Shown here piece after piece: positions 9,502 to 17,199 of a DNA stretch of 64,000 nucleotides. The position numbers and the translations under genes were made by a program. The DNA comes from Dolichospermum compactum NIES-806 (GTDB lineage Bacteria > Cyanobacteriota > Cyanobacteriia > Cyanobacteriales > Nostocaceae): the NCBI RefSeq assembly GCF_002368115.1, contig NZ_AP018316.1, forward strand, positions 1,587,140 to 1,651,139. Direction: 5' to 3'. Positions within the stretch are counted from its first letter, which is position 1. Every line of letters starts with the position of its first letter. Under the pieces are notes generated by a model that did not search any database, was not told where the DNA came from, and saw only the letters and a program-made list of their open reading frames with translations.

Positions 9502-10124
9502 ATACAATCCTTTCAAATCTCGTAAATTAGAGAATGTTTGCCTGATTCTGTTTTTATATACTTCCAGGCACTCAGGAGGATATGCAAAAATTTTTGTTAT
9601 TTAGGAAATGCCAAAAATAAAATACAATATATTGTGTCGGGTTAAAGACTTATCATTAAGGCAACGAATCGCACTTCTAGCTTTTCTTGAGATAGATTTT
9701 ATGGCTTGCGCCACGCTGCACTATCAGCTTTTTGCACAGATGCAAGAATTACAACTAATCAGATGGACATAATATCCTACTATGGGACTCCTATTTGACT
9801 TCTGATAGCTTGGGTGGCGTAGCCATACAAGACTCAGTAGACATATTTGTGCCTTGTTTCCCTTCTTTTCTTTCTTTCCTTTTTCCCGTTCCGTTCTCTG
9901 TTCCCTCTCTACACAAATAAATTCATACATCAAATCGGATTGCTATATTTTGTTAAGATTGGTTACTGCGTAAACATATTATTTTGATAATATTTCTTGT
10001 TGTACGTCATACTGTGGCTAGGTTTCTCAGCTAAAACTGCATAAGGTTAAGGAGTCGAGAGTTAAGAATCAATGTCAGGTGATACTGTTGTAGATAGTTA
10101 AGTATAAATTCAGCACAAATATTT
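9502..10124. other. Divergent promoter region between dioxygenase and sigma-like gene
   Basis: About 620 bp with no credible gene. It must contain leftward promoters for the dioxygenase and the rightward promoter element for the protease cluster at about 10037. The 9830-9930 part is low-complexity T/C-rich sequence. Confidence 0.5.
10037..10066 (+). promoter_or_regulatory. Cluster element 1 (weaker match), before the sigma-like gene
   Basis: CTGCATA (GCATA at 10039-10043), 14 bases, then AGAGTTAAG at 10058-10066. It shares the GCATA box, the exact spacing and the AGAG start of the second box with five other sites in the window. It lies about 60 bp before the ATG at 10125, suggesting that the regulator gene shares the control of its cluster. 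Confidence 0.5.
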
Positions 10125-11558
10125 ATGGGTGTGAGATCACGATATTGGCAGTTGGTAAAAATTGATGCAGCGGGACGGCGACAGATTCAGGAAATTACTC
10201 CAGCTAAGGCGTTTTTTCTGGAGATGTTTCCCACTGCTACAGTTAATGATGATCTCCCAGATGCAGAAATTAACAAAAAACTACTGCAATTATCCCAAAA
10301 TGCACCTGCTGATAGATGTTTGTTAGCAGAACGTTGTCTACTCTGTTTTATATCCTGGCAAATTGAGCAAGTTTGTTTACAATTAGCAGCTAAATTTGGG
10401 ACTGTTCATGGTTTCAAATGTACTGACTTATTGCTTTGTGTTCTCGATGATGATGGTAAATTAAAACCCATTGGTGATTATCAGTCCTTTTCTCGTCAAA
10501 TTTTGCAGAGTTTTGATCCAGAAAAAAGCAATTTGACAACCTGGACAAATACACGAGTTAAACAAAATCATAGACTTAATCAATTCCTGTTAGAATGTGG
10601 AGTTTATTTAGTTAGTGATTGGGCAATTCTCAATGATACAAAACCTAAACAGTTACAACGAATTTTTAGAGAATTTTACTGTTTTAGTGCTGGTGAAATT
10701 CTCCAAGCTCAACAACTTTTAGAAAGTTATCATGCTATTTATAGAACTGCTCGTTTAGAACAACTTAGGAAGAAAAAAGAAGATAATTTAGAACAACCTC
10801 TAAAGAGAAGAGGAGGAAAATGTACCATACCGACAATTGACCAATTACAAGCTATTGCTACTCTTTTACAAAGTAAAACAAATCAAACTCTCAGCAGTGA
10901 AACTGTAATGGTACAATTACAAAAACTCGCTGAAAAATTACGACAGTATCGAATTTATGCGCGGGGTGGTTCTTTACCAGCAGAATCTTTAGATGTTGTT
11001 GATCCTAATGTCTATGGTGAAGGAATTGCAGGTTCTCATAATACTACACAAGCAATAAATGATGAAGATGAACAAACAGAATTTTTGCAATTATATCGCT
11101 CACAATTTATGGCTAGTTTACAACAAGCTTTAGCTATAGTTACTCAAAGAAGAGTAGAACAATTACAACGAAAAAAGGGTGATAAAGCTAAAAAGTTTTT
11201 GTTTGCACTTCAGTTATTTCACTGTCAAAATTTATCAATGACAGAAATTGCTGCAAAAGTGGGATTACGCGCTCAAGATGCTGTTACTCGTTTTTTAAAG
11301 TTAAAAGATTTTCGTGCTGATGTTGGACAAGAGCTTTTAATCATCTTATGTAATTCTGTTATGGAATTAGCAAAAAATTATTCTCACTCAGATAGTCTAC
11401 AAACCTTAGAGGAAAAAATTAATATTGCTCTCAATGAACAAATTAATCATGTAATTGAAGCTGCTGAAATTCAGGCACAAACAGCAAAAACTCTCACTCC
11501 CAAAACCAGTATTTTTAACCAGCTTCTTTGCCACTATTTAGATGATATAATCAGTTAA
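10125..11558 (+). CDS. Divergent sigma-70-like regulatory protein
   Basis: This 477-residue soluble protein has no signal peptide. The C-terminal half holds a helix-turn-helix (LFHCQNLSMTEIAAKVGL, about residues 365-383), followed by DAVTRFLKLKDFRADVG, as in region 4 of divergent cyanobacterial sigma-70-like proteins. The N-terminal third (LAERCLLCFISWQIEQV...FGTVHGFKCTDLLLCVLDDDG) resembles a degenerate region 2. It has no strong standard sigma-2 motif, so promoter recognition is not proven. DUF1822 follows after 9 bp, almost certainly in the same operon. A candidate promoter element shared with five downstream cluster genes lies about 60 bp upstream. It could also be a plain DNA-binding regulator. 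Confidence 0.55.
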   Translation: MGVRSRYWQLVKIDAAGRRQIQEITPAKAFFLEMFPTATVNDDLPDAEINKKLLQLSQNAPADRCLLAERCLLCFISWQIEQVCLQLAAKFGTVHGFKCTDLLLCVLDDDGKLKPIGDYQSFSRQILQSFDPEKSNLTTWTNTRVKQNHRLNQFLLECGVYLVSDWAILNDTKPKQLQRIFREFYCFSAGEILQAQQLLESYHAIYRTARLEQLRKKKEDNLEQPLKRRGGKCTIPTIDQLQAIATLLQSKTNQTLSSETVMVQLQKLAEKLRQYRIYARGGSLPAESLDVVDPNVYGEGIAGSHNTTQAINDEDEQTEFLQLYRSQFMASLQQALAIVTQRRVEQLQRKKGDKAKKFLFALQLFHCQNLSMTEIAAKVGLRAQDAVTRFLKLKDFRADVGQELLIILCNSVMELAKNYSHSDSLQTLEEKINIALNEQINHVIEAAEIQAQTAKTLTPKTSIFNQLLCHYLDDIIS

Positions 11559-11567
11559 CGAGGAACT

Positions 11568-12953
11568 ATGAATAACTTGTCAAATAATCTCACAAATAAT
11601 CTCACAAATAATCTCACAAATAATCATCAGCCAATGTCCCTTGAATTTGAAGTTTTACCTATAAGTGCTATTAATCTTGATGCTGAACAAATTAGTGAAG
11701 CGGTAGAAAACAGCCTGAAAATAAAAAATCAGTCTCAACAATGGCAAACTTATATTAATACTTTGGCATTATTGGCTTTTAAAGCATGGTTGACAGAAAG
11801 AGCAAATTCTTTGGCTGTTAATGATGATAAATGTACCGTATTTCAACCAGCTATAGCTAATATTATTCCTGCTGTTGCTAATTTGCAAGTAGGTGAATTT
11901 AAAGTTTGTTTGTTGACTAATGATAGTCTTGGTGATGATCAAATATTTGTACCGAGAGCAGTTATAGATTTACCCGAATATATTGCCCATTTCTATGTAT
12001 TAATTGAAGTTTTGGAAGAACAAGAAATAGCAACAATTTCTGGCTTTTTATCCTATCAACAATTAATAGAAAAACAAGCGAATTTACAACCTGAAACAGA
12101 TTGGACTTATCAAATGCCGGTGAGTTGGTTTGCACAAGCACCAGATTATTTATTATTAAACTTGCGTTGTTTAGAACCAAGTGCCATTACTTTACCATCT
12201 GTACGAGTTACCAATAACCAAAGAATGCAAAGTTTAGTGTCAATGCAAAATGAGTTAATGGCATTATTACCACAATTGCAATTACCTAATGTTGAACTTT
12301 GGCAAGTATTAACTTGGGAACAAGGAAGTGCAGTAATTAGTAATTTAGAATTACTCAACTGGCTGGATAATTTGCAACTGCAAGGACATAATTATTCACT
12401 GCAAGATAGTTTCAAAGATTTATTCAAACTGTTAACCCAACCAGCGATCAATGTAGGACGGTGGTTATGGGATGAGTTAGATGAATTAGCAGCGGAACTT
12501 TCTTGGCAATTATTACCTAATATTGCACCTATACCAGCTTTGCGGAGTCCTGTGGAGGAATTTCAAGTAATTACTAACCAACTCCAAAGCAGGGGTTTAG
12601 AAATTCCCTCTCAAGCGCGGGGTGCTTATCATGATTTGTTGTTGGCAGGATTTCCCCTGCGATTGTATGCTGTAACTTGGCCAATATTATCTGAATCAGA
12701 TCCTTCGTGGACATTATTATTAGTTTTGGGTACAACTGCACAAAATTCTTTACCTGCTGATTTAAAATTGCGAGTGAGTGATCAGACTAGCATTTTAATA
12801 GAACAAGGTATTAATCCACAACAGGGTGATTCTTATTTGTTTACTCGTGTTGTGGGTAGTTGGGATGAGAAGTTTTTAGTGAGTGTGAGTTTAGTAGATG
12901 GTGTTGAATTGACCTTACCTCCATTTACATTTTATCCTGGGCGGTCATATTAA
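11568..12953 (+). CDS. DUF1822 family protein
   Basis: This 461-residue protein of cyanobacterial family DUF1822 has unknown function. The domain starts at MSLEFEVLPISAINLD (about residue 23) and continues through QWQTYINTLALLAFKAWL. The first 22 residues are an Asn-rich tail made by a 12-bp tandem repeat (NNLT three times). GAGG four bases before the ATG at 11568 supports the longer start. No signal peptide or membrane helix is seen. It follows the sigma-like gene by 9 bp. DUF1822 genes often accompany sigma-like, CHAT and CHASE2 genes in cyanobacteria, so a shared signalling role is likely but unproven; one possibility is an anti-sigma partner. Confidence 0.75.
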   Translation: MNNLSNNLTNNLTNNLTNNHQPMSLEFEVLPISAINLDAEQISEAVENSLKIKNQSQQWQTYINTLALLAFKAWLTERANSLAVNDDKCTVFQPAIANIIPAVANLQVGEFKVCLLTNDSLGDDQIFVPRAVIDLPEYIAHFYVLIEVLEEQEIATISGFLSYQQLIEKQANLQPETDWTYQMPVSWFAQAPDYLLLNLRCLEPSAITLPSVRVTNNQRMQSLVSMQNELMALLPQLQLPNVELWQVLTWEQGSAVISNLELLNWLDNLQLQGHNYSLQDSFKDLFKLLTQPAINVGRWLWDELDELAAELSWQLLPNIAPIPALRSPVEEFQVITNQLQSRGLEIPSQARGAYHDLLLAGFPLRLYAVTWPILSESDPSWTLLLVLGTTAQNSLPADLKLRVSDQTSILIEQGINPQQGDSYLFTRVVGSWDEKFLVSVSLVDGVELTLPPFTFYPGRSY

Positions 12954-12964
12954 GTTTATCCGGT

Positions 12965-13094
12965 TATACTCAAAACGGCTAAGATCTGGACTGTTTTATG
13001 ATATGAAAAACAAGTTCAAAGCCTCTCCCCGTTGCGGGGAGAGGTTTGGAGAGGGGTTCTATATTTGGTTAAACTATAAACCGTTTTCAGTATA
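12965..13094. mobile_element. 130-bp MITE-like element
   Basis: The ends TATACTCAAAACGG and CCGTTTTCAGTATA are inverted repeats with one mismatch. The inside holds the widespread GC-rich hairpin (CCTCTCCCCGTTGCGGGGAGAGG type) also present at about 54605. It lies just after the DUF1822 gene. Confidence 0.55.
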
Positions 13095-13243
13095 CGTTTT
13101 TTGTAACGGATGATTATTTAACGGATGAAATTTGGTTGAGTTGACACTCACATTCCGTACTTCAAAATGTAATACACGAGGATTACCCAGATCCGGCTAA
13201 TGATGCTTAGATAGGGTTGGTATAGCCACCAATAACACAATCC

Positions 13244-13355
13244 GGCGTTGCTGAATTGGCGTATGATTTTTGGAGGTAGAGACGTTCCATGGAACGTCTC
13301 TACAAGAGTCTTGAACGTATGCAAAATTATTTTCATCCCTAAAATCAGCAACGCC
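13244..13355. mobile_element. 112-bp MITE with 8-bp target duplication
   Basis: The terminal inverted repeats are GGCGTTGCTGA / TCAGCAACGCC. The element is flanked by a perfect direct repeat CACAATCC (13236-13243 and 13356-13363), a target-site duplication. The centre is a 28-bp perfect palindrome at 13276-13303 (GTAGAGACGTTCC and its complement around ATGG). It is inserted about 85 bp before the cluster promoter element of the TPR-CHAT gene. Confidence 0.8.
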
Positions 13356-13438
13356 CACAATCCTATTGTGGTGATTTTTTTGAAGTATTGATATGTGACA
13401 AGTTGAAGTGCGGAATGCCGGGTAAAAAAAACTAAATT

Positions 13439-13471
13439 TTTTGCATAAGCTCCCTAAGTGTGAGAGATATA
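13439..13471 (+). promoter_or_regulatory. Cluster element 2, before the first TPR-CHAT gene
   Basis: TTTTGCATA (GCATA at 13443-13447), a CTCC in the spacer, 15 bases, then AGAGATATA at 13463-13471. It ends 62 bp before the ATG at 13534. Same layout as the sites at 20634, 21529, 27471 and 30394. Confidence 0.65.
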
Positions 13472-13533
13472 GATAAATATACAAGATAAATATACAGCAA
13501 TCTATTCTCACCCTGCTTAGAGGAGTGTCTACC

Positions 13534-16500
13534 ATGCTTTACCGTCTTAAATCTTTTTCTCTTGTGACTTTGGTGCTTTCCCTGTCTTTCCCTGTCAGTG
13601 TTGCTGAATCAAGGACAAAGGAAATTATACCAACTACCTTGACTGCACAAACAGAAACTACAGAACCACGCAAAGATGAAGCGTTGGGGCTGAATAACTC
13701 CAGCTTTCTGAACCACAACTCAAGAATTAACCAGGTATTGGCACAAAAACCAAATAATCAAAAAACTCAAGCAGAAAAACTGCTGCAAAAAGGTGAAGAA
13801 CTGCTGTTTAATGAGCAATCTCAAGCTGCTTTGCAAAGTTTTCAACAGGCATTGAAGATTTATCGCCGAATTAATAACTCCCTGGGAGCAGGTGAGTCAA
13901 TTAGATTAATTGGTACAGCTTACTATGATTTGAAAGATGAAAAGAAGGCAATGACTTACTATAAACGGGCATTGCAAATCGCTGAAACTATCAAAAATCG
14001 TGAATTAAAAGGAAAAACATTACTTGCATTAGGAAGATTGTATTCTCAAAAAGAACCTAAACGCGCTATTTCCTACTATGAAGAAGCTTTAAAAATTGCC
14101 AAAGCTATTAATAATTTTGACTTGCAAGCAAGAGTCAATTTCAATTTGGGTAGAGAGTATCAAATAGCTTTAGGAAAAAATGATCGCGCTGATAAATACT
14201 ATAGAGAAAGTACCATAAATGCACAAAAAAGTAAAAACCATGATACAAAAGTATGGGTACTATTCAATCTAGGTTCTATTTACCTGTCGAGGAATGCAGT
14301 CACAGGAATAAATTTATTAGAACAAGCTTTGGTAATTGTCAGACAGAATAGTAATTCTACAGCAGAAAAGCAGATCCTTCGCAAATACGAACCCTCTCTT
14401 CTTATTGCACTTGGCATGGGTTATCGTGTTCTTAGTTCAGCTAACGGACTAAACAAAGATCCAGAAGCACTTATTCAAATCAACAAAGGAATTCAGTATT
14501 ATGAAGAAGCTGTCGCAGTTGCCAAGGAGACAGGGTCAATTATTAAACAAGGAGAAGCGTTAGTTGAAATTGCCAATATCTACAATGGGACTGAACCATC
14601 AAAAGCATTAGCAGCACTGGAGCAAGCTGCAAAAATATTCCAACAGGAGAATAATACTAACAAACTTCAAGCTACCTTGTATACTTTGGGTAACGTTTAT
14701 CAACAAATAGGACAATTAGAAAAATCTCTAACATACTATCAGCAAGCTTTAGCTGTTGTAGAGAAAGTAGTTACTCAATCTCCTCTAGATATTGTAAGCA
14801 AAAATTGGGATCAAGCATTTATTTTTTCTCGTATCGCCCTTGTATATACGAGTCTTAGTAAGTATGAAAAATCAATTGAATTTGCTCAACAATCGGTAGA
14901 TATTTGGATCTTAACTTTTAAATATATTGAGGGTCTGAAACCAGATCAAAAAAATAGCCCTTTTCAAAAGTTTTATGTTGATAATATCAAACGTTTCATT
15001 AGAGGAGGCTATCTTAGTATAGCAGTAAATTATAGCCTTTTAGGGCAACAAGATCAAGTACGAAAAAATATCCAGTTAGGAGAAGCATATTCTGATTCTA
15101 GTTCTGATTCTAGTTCTGATTCTAGTTCTGATTCTAAAGACCAGAATTTAAAATCTGCATTAGATAATTTAGAACTGTGGAGATCGTGGAAAGGATTTGG
15201 TGGATTCAGTGTCAGTCAAGTAGAAGCACAAGCCTTAGCACAGGTTGGTATTGCTTATGCTGAACTTGGAAACAATGATCTGGCATCGAAATATTTTCAA
15301 CAAGCAATTGAATTATCTGAAAATTTTCCTGCAACTCAAGCAAATATATTTTTTGGCATTGGGTTATTCTATACAAAACAAGGTCAATATGATTTAGCCA
15401 TAAGTTTTCATGAAAAAGCATTAGCACCTGCCCAAAAAGTTAACAACAAAGTATTACAAGCATTTATTTTACATGAAATTGGCATAAATAATTTCGATAT
15501 AGGCAATCTACCTAAAGCGGTGGTTGCTTTATATGAAGCTATTACAATTTATGAATCTGTGCGGATTGACTTAACAGATAAAAGCCAAATTTCTATTTTT
15601 GAATTGCAATCTACAACTTACACTATATTACAAAAAAGTTTAATTGCTCAAAATAGGTTTCAAGAAGCATTAGAAGTAGCTGAACGTGGTAGGGCGAGAG
15701 CATTTGTAAATCTATTAACATCACGCATTTCAGGGAAGCAGGTTAATCAGTTAAATGTTCAACCACCAACCATTGAAAAAATCCAGAAAATTGCCAGAGA
15801 GCAAAATGCGACAATTGTAGAATACACAATTGCTCATCAATCAGGAAGGCAAAGTTATCCAAAAACTTGGAATCCATCTGAGATGTATATCTGGGTAGTT
15901 AAACCAACAGGGGAAATTACCTTTAAACAAGTAGACCTGACAACATTAAAAACACCACTTGTTGATATTGTAAAAAATAGCCGTATTTCTCTGGGTGCTG
16001 GAGGACGGGGAATTAAAGTAGAACCTACAGGTGAGGAAGTTCAAAAAGAGAATTTACAAACCCTACATAAAATATTAATTGATCCTATTGCTTCTCTTCT
16101 GCCTACTAACTCAGATGAAAAAGTAATTTTTATTCCTCATGATTCGCTGTTTTTAGTTCCTTTTGTGGCACTGCAAGATCAAGATGGTAAATATTTAATT
16201 GAAAAACATACTATCTTAACTGCGCCAGCAATTCAAGTTTTAGATTTAACAGATCAACAACGGCAAAAAGTCCGGGGTAAAGATATCTTAGTTATGGGTA
16301 ATCCTATTATGCCAAAAGTGGGAGATCCTCCTGTACAACTTGACCCCCTTAAAGGTGCAGAAAAGGAAACTTTGGCAATTGCTAAATTCTTCCAAGATCA
16401 ATTATTTAAAACTAAAGCTATCACTGGGAAAGATGCCACAAAAGCTGCTTTCAAACAAAAATTATCATCTGCCAGAATTATTCATCTAGCAACACATGGA

Positions 16501-16899
16501 CTTTTAGCTGATACTAATAAAAGTATCCCTACCGCCATAGCCCTTGCACCTACTGAAAACGATGATGGTTTACTCACTCCTGGGGAAATTGTTGATTTAT
16601 CTATTAATGCTGAATTGGTGGTTTTAAGTGCTTGTGATACTGGTAGAGGTGCAATTACTGGTGATGGTGTTGTTGGCTTATCTCGTGCTTTCATTACTGC
16701 TGGTGCGCCGAGTGTAATTGTCTCTTTGTGGGCTGTTCCAGATGCACCTACAGCAGAATTAATGACTGAGTTTTATCAACAATGGCAACAAAATCCTGAT
16801 AAGGCTGTGGCTTTAAGAAATGCTATGCTCAAAACTATGAAAAAAAGACCTGCTCCAGTAAATTGGGCGGCTTTTACTTTAATTGGTGAGTCTAAGTAA
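13534..16899 (+). CDS. Secreted TPR-CHAT cysteine protease
   Basis: This 1121-residue protein has a Sec-type signal (LYRLKSFSLVTLVLSLSFPVSVA). About ten TPR repeats follow over residues 75-680, for example QSQAALQSFQQALKIYRRINN, with ERGRARAFVNLL ahead of the protease. The C-terminal CHAT domain (about 830-1121) belongs to the caspase/separase clan. Its catalytic dyad is His988 in HLATHGLL and Cys1034 in LSACDTGRG, both intact. A Ser/Asp run near residue 520 comes from a 12-bp tandem repeat. The ATG at 13534 has AGAGGAG eight bases upstream; an earlier GTG at 13525 overlaps that site. TPRs usually bind partners that control the protease. Periplasmic action is inferred from the signal. A heptamer repeat starts right after the stop. 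Confidence 0.9.
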   Translation: MLYRLKSFSLVTLVLSLSFPVSVAESRTKEIIPTTLTAQTETTEPRKDEALGLNNSSFLNHNSRINQVLAQKPNNQKTQAEKLLQKGEELLFNEQSQAALQSFQQALKIYRRINNSLGAGESIRLIGTAYYDLKDEKKAMTYYKRALQIAETIKNRELKGKTLLALGRLYSQKEPKRAISYYEEALKIAKAINNFDLQARVNFNLGREYQIALGKNDRADKYYRESTINAQKSKNHDTKVWVLFNLGSIYLSRNAVTGINLLEQALVIVRQNSNSTAEKQILRKYEPSLLIALGMGYRVLSSANGLNKDPEALIQINKGIQYYEEAVAVAKETGSIIKQGEALVEIANIYNGTEPSKALAALEQAAKIFQQENNTNKLQATLYTLGNVYQQIGQLEKSLTYYQQALAVVEKVVTQSPLDIVSKNWDQAFIFSRIALVYTSLSKYEKSIEFAQQSVDIWILTFKYIEGLKPDQKNSPFQKFYVDNIKRFIRGGYLSIAVNYSLLGQQDQVRKNIQLGEAYSDSSSDSSSDSSSDSKDQNLKSALDNLELWRSWKGFGGFSVSQVEAQALAQVGIAYAELGNNDLASKYFQQAIELSENFPATQANIFFGIGLFYTKQGQYDLAISFHEKALAPAQKVNNKVLQAFILHEIGINNFDIGNLPKAVVALYEAITIYESVRIDLTDKSQISIFELQSTTYTILQKSLIAQNRFQEALEVAERGRARAFVNLLTSRISGKQVNQLNVQPPTIEKIQKIAREQNATIVEYTIAHQSGRQSYPKTWNPSEMYIWVVKPTGEITFKQVDLTTLKTPLVDIVKNSRISLGAGGRGIKVEPTGEEVQKENLQTLHKILIDPIASLLPTNSDEKVIFIPHDSLFLVPFVALQDQDGKYLIEKHTILTAPAIQVLDLTDQQRQKVRGKDILVMGNPIMPKVGDPPVQLDPLKGAEKETLAIAKFFQDQLFKTKAITGKDATKAAFKQKLSSARIIHLATHGLLADTNKSIPTAIALAPTENDDGLLTPGEIVDLSINAELVVLSACDTGRGAITGDGVVGLSRAFITAGAPSVIVSLWAVPDAPTAELMTEFYQQWQQNPDKAVALRNAMLKTMKKRPAPVNWAAFTLIGESK

Positions 16900-16901
16900 A
16901 C

Positions 16902-16985
16902 TGGTGATTGGTGATTGGTGATTGGTGATTGGTGATTGGTGATTGGTGATTGGTGATTGGTGATTGGTGATTGGTAATTGGTGAT
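16902..16985. repeat. Heptanucleotide tandem repeat (TGGTGAT)x12
   Basis: Twelve 7-bp units, TGGTGAT with one TGGTAAT, starting three bases after the TPR-CHAT stop codon. This is the short tandemly repeated (STRR) type known from heterocystous cyanobacteria. Confidence 0.9.
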
Positions 16986-17061
16986 CAATTCTATGTTTTC
17001 ATCTTGTAGACCTGTGGTAAAAATTAAATACAGCAGTTTGCTAAAATATGAGCCATATATT

Positions 17062-17166
17062 TAGCAGGCAAGATGCCTGCACCACAAGAATTTTATGATT
17101 TATATGTGTACCTCATAAAGTCGGTAAGTGCTGTATTTAGCAGGCAAGATGCCTGCACCACAAAAG
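17062..17166. repeat. Duplicated intergenic repeat (GGCAAGATGCCTGC)
   Basis: TTTAGCAGGCAAGATGCCTGCACCACAA occurs twice, ending near 17090 and 17163, with a GTACCTCAT / GTGCTGTA segment between. A third related copy lies near 34057. The hairpin core GGCAAGATGCC is self-complementary. It is non-coding and makes a false upstream extension of the next gene. Confidence 0.6.
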
Positions 17167-17199
17167 TTTTATCATTCAAACTTGTACCTCTTTAAAAAT

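Noticed and set aside
13148..13535. Leftward ORFs upstream of the first TPR-CHAT gene
   Set aside because: They run through the 112-bp MITE and its palindrome and have no family match.
16902..16985. Possible CRISPR array
   Set aside because: Units are 7 bp and contiguous, with no spacers; it is a simple tandem repeat.
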